From: Benincasa hispida
Lineage: Eukaryota; Streptophyta; Magnoliopsida; Cucurbitales; Cucurbitaceae
Assembly: GCF_009727055.1 (NCBI RefSeq)
Contig: NC_052349.1
Span: 40,288,029-40,352,028, forward strand
DNA: 64,000 bases
Reading direction: 5' to 3'
Position numbers and translations under genes: made by a program. Below the pieces are notes generated by a model. The model did no database searches. It was not told where the DNA came from and saw only the letters and a list, made by a program, of their open reading frames with translations. Positions 21,855 through 34,040 of the stretch are shown one piece after another; positions within the stretch are counted from its first letter, which is position 1; each line of letters opens with the position of its first letter.

Positions 21855-22351
21855 TGTCACAGTCATGCTTGTCCAAGGCCTATTGCCCATGGCCGCATGC
21901 CCAATCCAACCCCCTTTTATCATGTTTTCATGTCATGTATTGCATTAGTTAAGTTAGTTTGCCTTGTATTTTTGTTGTAAGTGACCGCTCACCCTTTTGC
22001 ATATCCAAGAGTGCCAGTTGGATTTTTGTTCAAAATGCACTATATGGGGATAAGACTAATCATTACTTTCCCATACTGGGAGTAGTACGTTATAAAGCTG
22101 TTGTTGTTTCTCATTGCTTTCTAGCCTATTACAATCTTTCTCTTCTCTACTTGTATACTAAAAAATGCTTGCAAAAACCTTTTTCTCCAAATCCGTTTTC
22201 TAAAACCAGTTTCTTTAAAACGGGGGTGGAGGTTGCAACAGGTACCCTGTATGCCATCGGCGTTCCGTATTCGGATTGGCTGACTTGGTCGTCAGTGGAA
22301 ACAAGTGCCGCACAATCACTAAGAGAAGCTTCCGAAAATGCGATTGTGACA
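21855..22351 (+). repeat. Chromovirus 3' LTR
   Basis: 497 bp, TGTCACAGTCATGC to GATTGTGACA, followed by TSD CAGTG (22,352-22,356). Confidence 0.93.
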
Positions 22352-22391
22352 CAGTGCATACATGGCACTTTCTCTAGACAAACGTCAGGCC
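22352..22391 (+). pseudogene. CHS: Chalcone synthase exon 2, second piece (copy 2)
   Basis: A 40-base remnant between two retrotransposons. In the CHS frame, 22,359-22,391 continues MCA with YMALSLDKRQA. It retains Gln (CAG) where copy 1 has TAG. The last five bases, AGGCC (22,387-22,391), are the left TSD of Copia-A, compared with AGGAC in copy 1 and ACGAC on the right at 49,931. Confidence 0.88.
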
Positions 22392-22546
22392 TGTTAAAAT
22401 AATTATGTAATTTCATGTTTTGATTTAATGTACTTGGGTTGTTTGTTAGGATTTAGTATCTATTTTAAGGTATTCTCATATGTATATTTATGGTTGTATT
22501 TTTTCATTAATGATACGACATATAAAAGTATAGTAAACATTTCGCA
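22392..22546 (+). repeat. Copia-A 5' LTR, copy 2, with primer-binding site
   Basis: 155 bp, TGTTAAAATAATTATG to TTTCGCA, followed at 22,547 by TGGTATCAGAGTCC, an initiator-tRNA-Met-type primer-binding site. Confidence 0.9.
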
Positions 22547-22559
22547 TGGTATCAGAGTC

Positions 22560-23199
22560 CAAAATAAATTAAGGTTAGCCTCTGCTGTAGTTGAGCTCTT
22601 GCCATCTTTTAGTTTGTACAAGCTAGATCTAGCAAAAATCTGCCTGTCTTGCTTATGAAACCCCTAAATCTAGCGATGATGAGAGTGTCCGGCTCATGCA
22701 AGTCATAGATCCGCCCCGACGAGCACCCTGGCATCCTGTCCTAGCCTAATCCACGTGCGATCTGTCGCCTCAATCGTTCTATCTGAACCACAGATCACGA
22801 CTTTATTCCTAAATCGTAGCTTCAACCGTTCGACATTCAATCTTTCGATGTTCAACCTCCCAGCCATGGATCGTAGCTTTAGCCGTTTGACCTCCTCCAT
22901 CGTCCAGCTGCACGTCGGTACCGATCTATTCAGCCTTTGATTTTCTACCCCAGCCATTCACGCCCTTTAACTGTTCATCCTGCCGTTCAACCGTTCAGAT
23001 GCACGTCGATTCTAATCACAACATCATCCTGCTGTTCATGCCTCTTCAGATTCTGCTGACCTTGAATTGATAGCCATTGACCTTGAGGGTTACAAAATAG
23101 TGATTTGTGAACTCACCAGATATGCACAATAGTGGTTTGTAAAGGTTAGAAAATAGTGTATCTCACTTTCCCTCTTTGGTTCTTTCCGTAAGGGAAAAA
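22560..23199 (+). other. Copia-A leader, copy 2
   Basis: Aligned with 3,138-3,784. No shared protein frame with that copy, hence non-coding leader. Confidence 0.6.
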
Positions 23200-24577
23200 A
23201 TTGACGTATTTTGTCCTATTAGCACTACGTTTGATGGCACCAACTACATCACTTGGGATTATCAAATGAAGAGTTTTTTTTTTCTTGGTCGCAAGCTATG
23301 ACAGATTGTTATCGAAAAATCATCAAACCTCTCAAAGGCACTACTGAAGAAGATAGTAAATTTGTTGAAAGATTAGAGGATTGGAAAAGAAAAAATCACC
23401 AAATAATCACTTGGTTGGGTAACAGTTCCATCCCTGCTAGAGATACCCAATTTGATGGCTTCAATACTAGTAAAGAACTTTGGGATTTTCAGTGTAAATG
23501 GTTCCAAACTATGGATTTAGCTCACTATTAACAGTGACACACTACTCTGTTCAGTACTAATTAGAAGGCCAAGCAATCTATGAATGAATACTTTGTTATT
23601 CTCCAGTTTATTTGGATTCAGTTAGACCAGACCAAAATTAGTCCTGATCATATGTGACACATCAAGGTTCTTATGGGACTCTGGCCAGAATATGAGTCTG
23701 TTCGTGCTGCCTTATTTCATCGCAATCCTTTGCCATCTCTCAATGTTGCGATCTAAAAAATTTTGTCTGGGGAGAAAAGACTTGGCCTAGTCACCTCTCT
23801 ATCATCGTATGTTGCTCTCGCAACCACTCATCCACATTCTCCGATGAGTCCACCTTTCTGCAAAAACTGTAAATTGCACGGTCATAAGTTTACTAATTGC
23901 CCTACCATTTAGTACAAGTATTGCAAAAAATGTGGTCATATTTTGGACAACTGTCCTACCCAACCACCTCACCCCCTAGGTTACACCCCTATGTCAAATA
24001 ACTCTTATAAATTTTGGTTCCCCATATTTGTTGTTTCTACCACCTCTTCGAATGTGACATCTTTCATTCCTCCGAGTCTCCATATCAGTGACCTTAAGGA
24101 TTTACTGAAATATGTGCTATCTTCCAATTCCTCTACTCTTGTTGTCATACTAGGTACATCTTGGCTCCTTGATTTAGTTTGTTGCAATCATATTACCTCA
24201 AATATAACATTATTGTCTTCCTCGATGCCTGTCAAATCACTTCCCACAGCTCATTCAACTGATGGTAACCACATGTCTATTTCCTACATTAGCACTGTTG
24301 ATACACCTACCATAAATCTTTCGAATACTTATCATCTTCCCAATTTAACATTTAACCATGCCTTTGTTGGTCAATTGTGTGACCTTGGTCTAACCGTACT
24401 TTTATCTTCTCATGATTGTCAGGTTCAGGATCCGCGGACAGGTTAGACAACTGATATAGGTCATAAGGTGGGAAGATTATTTGAGCTCACGTCCTCTCAG
24501 CCACTCGTGTTCCCATTTATTTCTGTTGTCGTCACTGATACCGATACATATCAGTGGCATCTTTGTCTTGGTCAAGC
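23200..24577 (+). pseudogene. Copia-A gag, protease and pre-integrase start, copy 2
   Basis: gag residues include TFDGTNYITWDYQMK (23,229) and the body at 23,253-23,700. A zinc knuckle CKNCKLHGHKFTNC (23,858-23,900) fits C-x2-C-x4-H-x4-C; a second knuckle has lost its first Cys (YKYCKKCGHILDNC). The protease region has LLDLVC where LLDSAC stands in copy 1, so the Ser of the D-S motif is lost. The pre-integrase motif QWHLCLGQAS (24,550-24,579) is cut by element B at the TSD ATCTT. Stops and frameshifts throughout. Confidence 0.87.
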
Positions 24578-24582
24578 ATCTT

Positions 24583-26042
24583 TGATATATCTAAAAAGAT
24601 CTACATTTCCTAGCTTAATTTCGGTTCATAAATGGATTTTTAACGTTAATTATCTTATTTTGTAGGTAAATTTATTTCGAGGGTTAAAGAAATTATTTAG
24701 ATTAAAAACAAGCTAAAAAGGGGCAAAATTGGAGTTTGGATGCATTAATTTGGAAAAATTCACAAAAATTATGATTTTGCCCCAGACCCACAGCGTCGAC
24801 CCTCGCATGATGCTCGAGAGCAGTAAGCATGGATACAAGGCAACATTGCAATGCTACCTTTAGTATCGAAAAGCTATGAAGATTAATAGAAGTTGAAAAT
24901 CAATGCGCGCACAACGCAGCATCATACTAGCGCTACAACACCACCATGAAGCTCACAAACTGGATCAACAAGAGCATTGCAACATTGTGCCCTATTTATA
25001 TATATATCTTCTTCATTTTAGGCTTAATTTTGAATGCAGATTTTGATGGAGGCTGAGGAGAGGCTTAGTTTTCTTCCCTTTCTTTTGTCTTTTCAGTATC
25101 AATAGGTTAGATTTTTATTTTCTTTTGGATTGTAATCGATGGATAAGATCTTATTCTTAAATTTTTCTATGAATTAATGAGGTAGTTTCTATCTAATTTC
25201 TTTGAGTAAGAGGTTAATCAATGTTCAATTTCTTGAGATTTCTTTAATTAGATTTAATATTCTTCAATTCTATGTTTCCTTTGAATCTTGATCTAATTTA
25301 GATTTGCGTTTATGTGTTAGATTGACGATCCTATCATAATTACATATCTTTTGCTAGTTAATTTTGAGCTCATGCATTTTCTTGTTTTCGTCTATGCTTG
25401 AATTTATCCCAATAGCATAGGATTGAATGTGAATGCTTTGATTTATAGGTTGGACTAGAATCCTAGTAATGCATGTTCAACCTACGTTCAAAGAACAATT
25501 TGATTAATTGAATAAAGTTGTCCAATGAATTAGTCAACACAATTGAATCATCAATCTTCATGCATGTGAGTTTTATTTCTATATGGATGTTATCGAACCC
25601 AATAGAATTAAAAGCATATAGTATAATTAGGAATGACTTTCCAACTTGAATTAATGTTTAGGACGCTTGATTCATTTGGTTTTAACTAGTTGTTGACCTT
25701 TCTAGACACTAGTTAAATTCAATTGATTTAGTAGTTGTGCAAGCATAGAATGGAATGTTTGTTTAATTAATGAACTCCATGATAGAAATTGCATAGAATT
25801 CTCTTTCTTACTTTAGAAATTAGATAGATTCCAATCCTTAATTATATTTATCTTTTTCATTTTAATTTCATGAATTTTATTTTATTCTATCCAAACCCAT
25901 TGTTTTTTCTACTTTCCGCAGTCAAATTTAGCTTAGGAGAGATTTAATTTTTGAACTCTTTGTGGTGTGACCCCGTATTTGCCACTTGTGCTATCTAGTA
26001 GTATAAGTAGTGGTTCGGTGAAGTATGAATTTTATTTGTTTA
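24583..26042 (+). repeat. Element B 5' LTR, copy 2
   Basis: TGATATATCTAAAAAGATC to TTTATTTGTTTA. It holds GC-richer motif patches near 24,790-24,990 (repeated GCAACA/CGCATGATGC words). Confidence 0.87.
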
Positions 26043-28606
26043 GTTAGGGCTTTTGGGTAACAAAAAAATTCCTGATCAACAAAATGACATCGTTGCTAGA
26101 GAGGCAAGCCAATTAATTTCTTTTAGTAAGATTTGACTTGTAAACATTAAAAACACCAAAAATATTTTTCTTTTCTTGTGTCTACTTGTTTTATTACGGC
26201 GGATGATACTAACTTCTATTTTCAGCTTCTTGCGAGTCAAGTGACTCAATGAGAGGAAGAACAAGAGGTAAGAAAAATTAATGAGCTTCATGATCAAGTA
26301 TCCCAACTAACCTCTTTTTTTTCAATTTTTGGCTAAAGGCAATTGGGAGCTTGAGACATGTCAAATATATTCACTTCAAGGTCAACCATCCGAAGCATGT
26401 CTTCAGCTTTTGTGTGGTCCTATGCGCGATGCCTATTTACCTTAGGAGTTACCTAGCCAAACCCCGATTTTGATGCATGCTTCTTCTGCCTATTCAAGTG
26501 TTTCATTAGATGATTTTGTTTGGGAACTTTCTAACAACTTTTGTGAGTTTATGCAGGAATCCCCCGATGGCCAACAAGAATTTTCAAGTTACCAGCAGAA
26601 TGGCTTCTATTCCAGATCTAAAGCTAGAGTTGATTTCTAGAATTTTAGTGACCTTTCTCTCAAATTACTAAATCAGTTGGGAGTTTTGAAGAGTCCTTGT
26701 TCCAACCATCTTCTGAGACTACCGAGCTGAGCAATGGAGTAGCTGACATCGATCCTTATGTTGAGTAGCTGATTCATCAATCTTCTGATCAAGGTATGCC
26801 ATTGAATTCTATAATGTGTGAACTTGCTAATGATTATTCTAAGTGTGAGCAGGAGTCAATTGAGTCTCACCTGGAGCCTCAAACTCCCATGCCAGTTAAG
26901 ATGGATCCTGTTTCTCAGATTGCAAATTCCATGCCCCCATTGGAGAGCCAACCAGAGCTACACTATGTCTATACTACTGAGGTCGAGTTCGTTGAGGAAT
27001 TCTATCCTTTCATAAGTGATGATGAAGATGCATATCCAATGTCATACCAAGGACAAGTTAGTGAGGTTAAGTATGAGCCCGGGCTTCATCTAGAAGAGCC
27101 CTAGGTAATAAAGTTAGAGGCTACCAAGCCTTACTCTATTCTTCCCTTTGGCATCTCATTAATTTTCGTATATTGCTCATCTTTTCCTTGCGAGTCAGAG
27201 TTTTTATTTTTTACACAGTCAGTTCTTGAGTCTTTGTTTTATTTTCTATTTCTTTTATAAATCTGAAAAACTAAAAAGACCTATCTGGTTCTCTCAAAAG
27301 ATGAGAAACCTTATAACCTTTTTGGCCTATATCGACTCATCCAAGAAAGGATGGAGAAATAAGAGAATTTTTTTTATACCTTATAGGAAACGGGTCATAT
27401 CGAGCAACTAACGTTAAAAATTTTCTCTTCTTAGAGGGAGCCTGTGAACTAATTTACTGCTTTTTTTTTTATTGTTTTTTCTTAGTTTAGTTTTTATTTT
27501 CTTTTGTAGGTGACTCTTCTTACCACTCAAAAGAAGAAGAAAGAGAATCAAATGATGAAGCGTAGCCTTCTACCCACCACCCCTTACACGAAAATGTTAT
27601 CAGAAGGGTCTTTCTACTCCCTTGTACTTTTTATTTCATAGAGTTTAGTTTAGAGATACATTGGAGACAATGCATCATTTTAAGTTGGGGGTAGGGTATA
27701 TCTTCTATATATTATATTAGCTTGGGGTCCTTGAGCGCTGTGCTTGGATAATGGTTATGTCCTTAATTATTCTCTTGCTCTGTTGTTTGGTTTTTTTTTT
27801 TTTTTTTTTTTTACTTTAACTTAAAATTTTTTCTTATCTCTAATTCATTTTTAAATCATTGTTCTTGCGTACTTAGAATTGTGTTATTAGGTTTGGAGTT
27901 TTGTTGTCACCTCGAAAGGCGAATTTGATTAAGAGTAATCCTACTTGTCTTAGAGCAAAACTAGACATTGTGGATAAAAAAAGACTAGTGTGCGTGAATT
28001 AAAAAAAAAGTTAAGTTAAAGTAAAAAAAATAAAATAAATAAGAGTGAAAAAAAGAGAGAGGAAAAAAAAAAGCAATGCTAGCTAGCAGAAAAAAAAAAG
28101 TGTGTGTGCATATGTATGGATAGAGGTGAAAAGAGCTACCTCCACCATGTCGAGTTAGGGCCCCGTGAGAAAATAGTGGATAGATTCCGTGCGGTTGAGT
28201 GTGAAGACTAGCTCTCTAGGTAAAAGAAATGCCCTTTATGTTTTGTGTGCTTGAATTTGGCACCCTTGTTTTAGTGTTGCCCTCTGTTTTGTTATAATTA
28301 AACCAGAGTAGAGAAAAAACGGATTGAGAACCTTATAAAATCTTTCCTGGATGTGCAAGCTTAACTAGTAAGACTCTAGTCTCACTCATGCATGAATAGA
28401 TTTAGAAACAATTTAAAAACTGCACTTCATTGATTGATTGTAATTGAATCTCATTCTTGATTGTAAATTTCATCCTAATTGACTGCTGAGACTAGAGTAA
28501 CAACCTTTACAACTTGAGCAAGAATTTTTTTGAACGAATGATCATTTTTGCTTGAATGTACGCTTTTACCTTGCTTGGGATGAGAAAGAATTAAGTTAGT
28601 GGTGTT
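26043..28606 (+). mobile_element. Element B internal region, copy 2
   Basis: Contains the primer-site-like block (26,085) and broken small frames. One at 26,796-27,104 (102 codons, acidic, EFVEEFYPFISDDEDAYPMS) is conserved with 5,938-6,174 in copy 1 but of unknown function. A long non-coding 3' part with a poly-T run (about 27,789-27,812) and an A-rich patch (28,010-28,075) ends in the purine-rich stretch before 28,607. No reverse transcriptase, RNase H or integrase motif is seen on either strand. Confidence 0.72.
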
Positions 28607-29973
28607 TGATAGCTCTCAAAAGAGCTATATTTCCTAGCATAATTTCGATTCGTAAAAGGATTTTTAATGTTAATTATTCTATTTTGTAGGTAAATTTATC
28701 CTGAGGGTCAAAGACATCATTTAGATGAAAAACGGCCAAAAAGGAGCAAAATTGGAGTTCGGATACATCAATTTGGAAAAAATTCATAAAAATTACGAAT
28801 TTGCCCCTGACTTATAATATCACAACCCTTGCATGATGCTATGGCATGATGTTAGAAGGCAGTAAGCATGGGTACATGGTAGCTTTGAAATGCTATCCTT
28901 AGTATCGCAATGCCGCGAGGATTAACAAAAGCTCAAAATCAGGGCATGCACAACGCAACCTCAAAACAGTGCTGCAAAGCCACCTTAATGCTCGAGACCT
29001 GGATCGACAAGAGTATTGTAATGTTATGTTCAGCATCGCAACGATGCACTTATTTTTATATATATCTTCTTCGTTTTAGGGTTAATTTTGAATGCAGATT
29101 TTGATGGAAGCCGAGGAGATGCTTAGTTTTCTTCCTTTTCCTTTATCTTTTCAGCATCGATAAGTTAGATTTTTATTTTCTTTTGGGTTGTAATTGGTGG
29201 ATTTGATCTTTTTCTTGAAATTTTTATGAATTTATGAGGTAATTCCTATCTAATTTTTTTGAGTAAGAGGTTCCATGTTCAATTTCTTGAGATTTCTATA
29301 ATTAGATTTAATATTCTTCAATTTTATACTTTCATTGAATCTTGATCTAATTTAGATTTGCGTTTATATTTTGGATCAACTAGTTAATTTCGAGCTCGTG
29401 TGTTTCCTTGTGTTCTCTTATGCTTGAATTTTTCTCGGTAGCATAGGATTGAATGTGAATTCTTTGATTTGTAAGTTGGACTAGATTCTTAGTAATGCAT
29501 GTTCAACCTAGGTTCAAAGAACAATTTGATTAATTGAATAAGGTTGTCCAATGAATTAATCAACACAATTGAATCATCAATATTCATGCATATGAATTTA
29601 ATTTCTATATGGATGCTATGGAACCTAATAGAATTAAAAGCATATAGTTTAACTAGGGAATGACTTTCCAACCTTAATTAATGCTTCGGATGCTTAATTG
29701 TTTTGGTTTTGATTAGTTTCCGTCTTTGTAGACACTAGTTAAATCAAATTGATTTAGTAGTTGTGCATGCATAGAATGGAATGTTTGTTTAATTAATGAA
29801 CTTCATGAAGGAAATTGCATAGAATTCTCCCTCTTACTCTAGAAATCAGATTGACTCCAATCGTTGATCATATTTACCCTTTGCATTTTAGTTTCATGCA
29901 TGTTATTTTATTCGATCCAAACAACAAAACCCCTCGTTTTTATTGCTTTCCATAGTCAAAATTAGCTTAGGAG

Positions 29974-32900
29974 TGAAGGAAATCGGATGTGAGAATTTTC
30001 ATTAGCAGTGGAATGATCATTCTAAATTACATTCATATATGAACTTACAAAATTACAATCAAGAAACGGAAACTAAGCGGGCATGCACAAAACGAAATTA
30101 TAACATGCTTTACATAAGATCAAGGGATAGGATTATACATACCTTTAAAGATTCATCTTCAATCTCCCTTGATCACGAACGCTTGTTCAAACAGCAAGAC
30201 AGCAATCACGAATGCTCGAATACTTCGACCACACCACAGCACGATCACAACGACTACAAACTCAGTGATCTCCAAAATCACAAACATAGCAAACGACCTC
30301 CAAGAACCTCGAACTATGTCCAGTTGAGTACGAAACTACCACAATGGCTACCTTGGTATTCTCGGTGTGATAATCCAGAACGGTGGGATCTGTGTGGACT
30401 TGGATAGAGGAAGAGACCGGAGGAAAAACAATCGTGTAAATAATTGAGCAAGTGGGAGATGACAAAGGTCTATCGTATAGACGATGCCCAATCGTTTAAC
30501 AAATGTTGTGCGGTCGTTTAGCAAAAGCTCCGTGATCGTTTAGTTAATGGCAAGTTGAGTGAACTATCGTGTAGTGTCACTCCACGATCGTTTAGTCTCT
30601 CTTCAGCTATCGTTTAGTGAATCTAATCCACTTGACAGCTATATCGTGAGAACTTTTTTCGAGAATAGAAATTCTCACAACAACTACTAAAATTAGGAAA
30701 ATGTTTTTTTTATCTCACAGTTACCATGAAACTATCAATAACCTCCCACTCAATTGATTATTAGAGAAAAAGAGATAATTATCCAATAATTATTATTATT
30801 ATAAATATATATGATAACCAACTTACCATAATATATTTATAACCTATAGTTTTAATATTTAATCTCATGAAACATATAAACCATAGTTCTTTTTCTATTT
30901 CATGGTCCTTAATGTAAATCTCATTTACATTAATCTTCCACTTGATGTATCTCATACATCACACCGATCATATCATATATAATCGTTTTTTCCTCTTGTC
31001 AATTTGAATATTTCAAATCAACAATAAGAACTGATACTAAACTTGAATCCATTGAACTACCAAAGGGACCTTATGGACCTGTAGCTCGAAGCTCCAACGG
31101 TACGTGAATAACTGTCTAAACTCTTTAGTTACAGGATCCACCATCTGTTAACTGCCAGGCACTCCACTAAAGACCGACAACTAAACTCTTCTTACTACAT
31201 ATATAATATGGGTCCATATCAACCAATCAACAATGCGATAACCCTCTACATATCGCTCGTAAGTACAGTTAGGGTAATAACCTTTATACCTTTGTAGTTA
31301 CTGTTGGATTTTATATCCTAAAACTCGCAGTTTATAAAATGATAAATATTTTCTATAATCAATAAACTTATTATTGATTTTATAAATTGTATATATGAAA
31401 GTCTAAATCCAATAAACGAAGACCCATAACTATTACATGAGTACTTGAGCTTTATGTGGAGACATGAGAGTAGATCAGGTTCGAGTAATAGTCAAAATGA
31501 TCTATAGTACATGAATAAGGTTGGGTACCTTATTCTGGTAACACTATTAGATGCGGCATACACTGTAGTTGTTACAAACAGTTGTAAAGTTCTACATACG
31601 ATGTGATCCTAATTCGTACATGTTATGAGGTGAGAAGTGGGGGCATCCTATGTAATGAGTTTGCATAAGATCGGACCAAGAAATAAGTCACTCTTACTTT
31701 ATAACGTTGTTTACTATATAAGATTGACTATTTCACTTAGATGACCTAAGTAACTCGATCTTAATCTTGAGCTAATTATGACCTTCTGTTTATTCGAGAT
31801 TATCCTCAGATTTGCATAGCTGAGGGTTGGCTCAACAGAACCGGCTCAATAAACTTCCCATTTAAGGGGTAAGACCTAATAGATAGCTGGGGACATAGGG
31901 TGCAAGACTGAGTTCACGCCTACTCGATTTAGGGATAGGAGAAAGGTCGTTATCTCAAGTACTGAATCCAGGTCTTAAACAAGGCGCCTCACCCTCTCAC
32001 TGGGTTGACAGAGTTTGGTTTAGTGATTGGATCATAAACTAGTTGTTCATTAAAGGTTCAGTAGGAACTTGAGGAATAAGACGTAATCTCGGGAGCAAAA
32101 CAAATAATTGACCTAGCCGTTATTACAAACAACCTATGAAGGGTCGACTTACTAATTATGGTTAAATCATGTGGACATAATATATCTACAGTGAGGAGAG
32201 TGTGACTATGGGCTTTAGTGGGGTGACCCATTAGTTAATAAATGAGGGTTAATTTGGTCTAAAGAGTTTAGCCAATTAATCTTGGATCGTTGGAGCCCAT
32301 GATCTGTAGGTCCACGAGGTCCTCCTACTAGCTCGTAATGGATTAGCTCTAGAGTAACGTGATAAATTAATTTGAAATGTTCAAATTAGAATTAATGGAA
32401 TTTGTAATTATATGAGATATATTTACGTGTTTAATTTTAGAATTAAATAGAATAGGAGAATTATATTTAAATATGATTTAAATATATAAAGATGGATATG
32501 TGTAAAAATTAATTTAATATTTGATATTAAATTAATTTTTTTATTTAAAAATTAACTTATGAAATTAATTTTATAAAATTAATAAAATTTTCAGTTTTAA
32601 AATCAAAACTAATTTTGAAATTGATTTGGATGGAAATTGAAAATTTCGTATAATACACAAATGGAAAAGCAAGTTTTTCCATTATCCATCTTTTACTTGC
32701 TCACACAAGATCCATCACCATTACCTTGTGTTACTCCAAGCATGAATTGCAACTCATGCAACTCTCTTCCTTGTATGATGGTCTGCAATATATTGAAGAG
32801 TTTTGAGTGAATTTTTGGCATGGAATCAATAGAATTTTAGTGGAAAATTCGTGGTGAAGAAAGTGTTCTTCAATAAGATTGCTGCTATGAGCAACTCTTC

Positions 32901-33927
32901 ATAATCCCTCGATTCAAACTTATTTTAAGACCCACAACTCAATCTTGAGCACCAAGAGAATAGTGGGGAAGATCTTGAGGTGGTCTACAACAAGATTTGG
33001 AGAAGATTGCAACTGAAGACCGAGCTTTGAAGAAGTTTTACAAAGATATGTCATGAAATTCACTTGTTTCTACAAGAGTATGCTTTATATTTTGCCAAAA
33101 TTAATGAATTAGAGTGCTTAAATGATCCTTGTTGCTTCTGTTGTTGCTGATACATTCCAACATCTAACTCATTAAGTACCACTGATCCCTCTAATGAACA
33201 TAAGTCATAGTTCTACTATGACTGAGTCCTCTCTTCCAAAGAGAATCTGTGGCCACTATGTTCAAACCCCAGAATCAGCCCTTAAGGAAGCAATCTATCT
33301 ACTTACCTCCACTTCGGGGAATGAGTGAATTCCATCTTGTGTAACTGAGTTCTCAGCTCCCAAATTAGACAATTTCTCAAAAAGGTAGGCATGTTGAGTT
33401 GACAATCTGACCACTCTCACCCATACTAATCAAAGGACCGCCTTCAAAGGTAGGAGTTCCCAAAACACTCAGGATTAAGGTCATGTCACCTATGGTCATT
33501 TAGGTGAGATGTAAGTCTCCAGTATCAATAGTGTTATATACAGAGACTAGTTATCTTGTGGTCTGGTCTTATACAAACTCTTTGTATAGAACATCCCCAC
33601 TCGCATGTCTCCACATGAATGGTCAGGATCTACCATCTATAGTAGTTCACAACACTTGTAAACCTCTACAAAGCAGGTCGTATTCGTAGTTTCACCAGGA
33701 TCAGGTATCCCTCCTTGATCCTTATACTATAGACCTATTTAGGTTATCACTTAAGGCATGATCCACTTGTATATTTCATATACATGCTTAATTTTACATA
33801 TAACCATGGAGCTCTGTTTATTGGATATGAGTAAATGCCAAATAAAATAACTCTTATTTTATTCATAACAATGTGTATAGATTACAAACTACAAAACTCT
33901 GGGAGAATTAGGACACCAATCCCAATA
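29974..33927 (-). mobile_element. Solo LTR G1 (minus orientation) inside element B LTR, itself interrupted by D1
   Basis: On the plus strand it starts TGAAGGAAATCGG and ends CCAATCCCAATA, i.e. LTR termini read on the minus strand with the first CA decayed to TA. TSD is AGGAG (29,969-29,973) and GGGAG (33,928-33,932), one mismatch. It is homologous to the LTR at 53,388-55,315, where an adjoining primer-binding site fixes the minus orientation. No internal domain is present, so it is a solo LTR. At 30,470-30,640 it has repeated ATCGTTTAG words. Confidence 0.8.
31302..33162 (+). mobile_element. Solo LTR D1 inserted in G1 in opposite orientation
   Basis: About 1.86 kb from TGTTGGATTTTATATCC to CATTCCAACA. 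It is closely related to D2 (41,661-43,510). The G2 LTR, which lacks this insert, reads TGTAGTTACATCTAAC at about 54,621-54,636, matching the flanks here, so the insertion is real. A clear right TSD is not visible, suggesting a small later loss. D and G are related families facing opposite ways, so the two form inverted repeats. Confidence 0.78.
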
Positions 33928-34040
33928 GGGAGTGATTTAATTCTTGGCCTTTGTGTTGTTCGACCCCATACTTGCCACTTGTGCTACGTAGTAGTATAAG
34001 TAGTGGTTCAGTGAAGTATAAATTTTATTTGTTTAATCTT

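Larger units (their letters stand above)
16365..22351 (+). mobile_element. Ty3/gypsy chromovirus retrotransposon in CHS exon 2
   Basis: 5,987 bp. LTRs are at 16,365-16,850 and 21,855-22,351, both TGTCAC...GTGACA. The primer-binding site resembles TGGTATCAGAGCC, and a GTGGGGGAGAA polypurine tract precedes the 3' LTR. The order gag, protease, RT, RNase H, integrase, then a C-terminal chromodomain marks the chromovirus lineage. The flanks CAGCG (16,360) and CAGTG (22,352) form a 5-bp TSD with one mismatch. It is absent from copy 1. All frames are broken, so it is non-autonomous as it stands. Confidence 0.95.
24583..34035 (+). mobile_element. Element B: non-autonomous gypsy-like LTR retrotransposon, copy 2
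   Basis: LTRs are 24,583-26,042 (1,460 bp) and 28,607-34,035 (about 1,470 bp once the G1 insert and its TSD are removed). A perfect 5-bp TSD, ATCTT, lies at 24,578-24,582 and 34,036-34,040 in the copia pre-integrase region. A TGACATCGTTGCTAGAGA segment at 26,085 resembles the TGGCGCCGTTGCC-type primer site of the Athila/Tat lineage, 42 bp after the LTR. The 2.56-kb interior has no pol genes. It must have depended on enzymes of another element. Confidence 0.87.
28607..34035 (+). repeat. Element B 3' LTR, copy 2, split by G1
   Basis: LTR halves are 28,607-29,973 and 33,933-34,035, separated by solo LTR G1. The uninterrupted form is at 7,727-9,173. Confidence 0.88.

Noticed and set aside
26085..26102. 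Primer site of element B taken as certain
   Set aside because: Only partly matches the Athila/Tat consensus and lies 42 bp from the LTR end, so it is reported only as primer-site-like.
30039..30407. 122-codon open frame
   Set aside because: Lies in solo LTR G1; the homologous part of G2 (53,450-53,770) does not conserve the reading frame beyond chance.
31302..33162. D1 as a DNA transposon or MITE
   Set aside because: TG...CA termini, length near 1.85 kb and the 5-bp TSD of its sibling D2 fit a solo LTR better; there are no terminal inverted repeats beyond the LTR dinucleotides.
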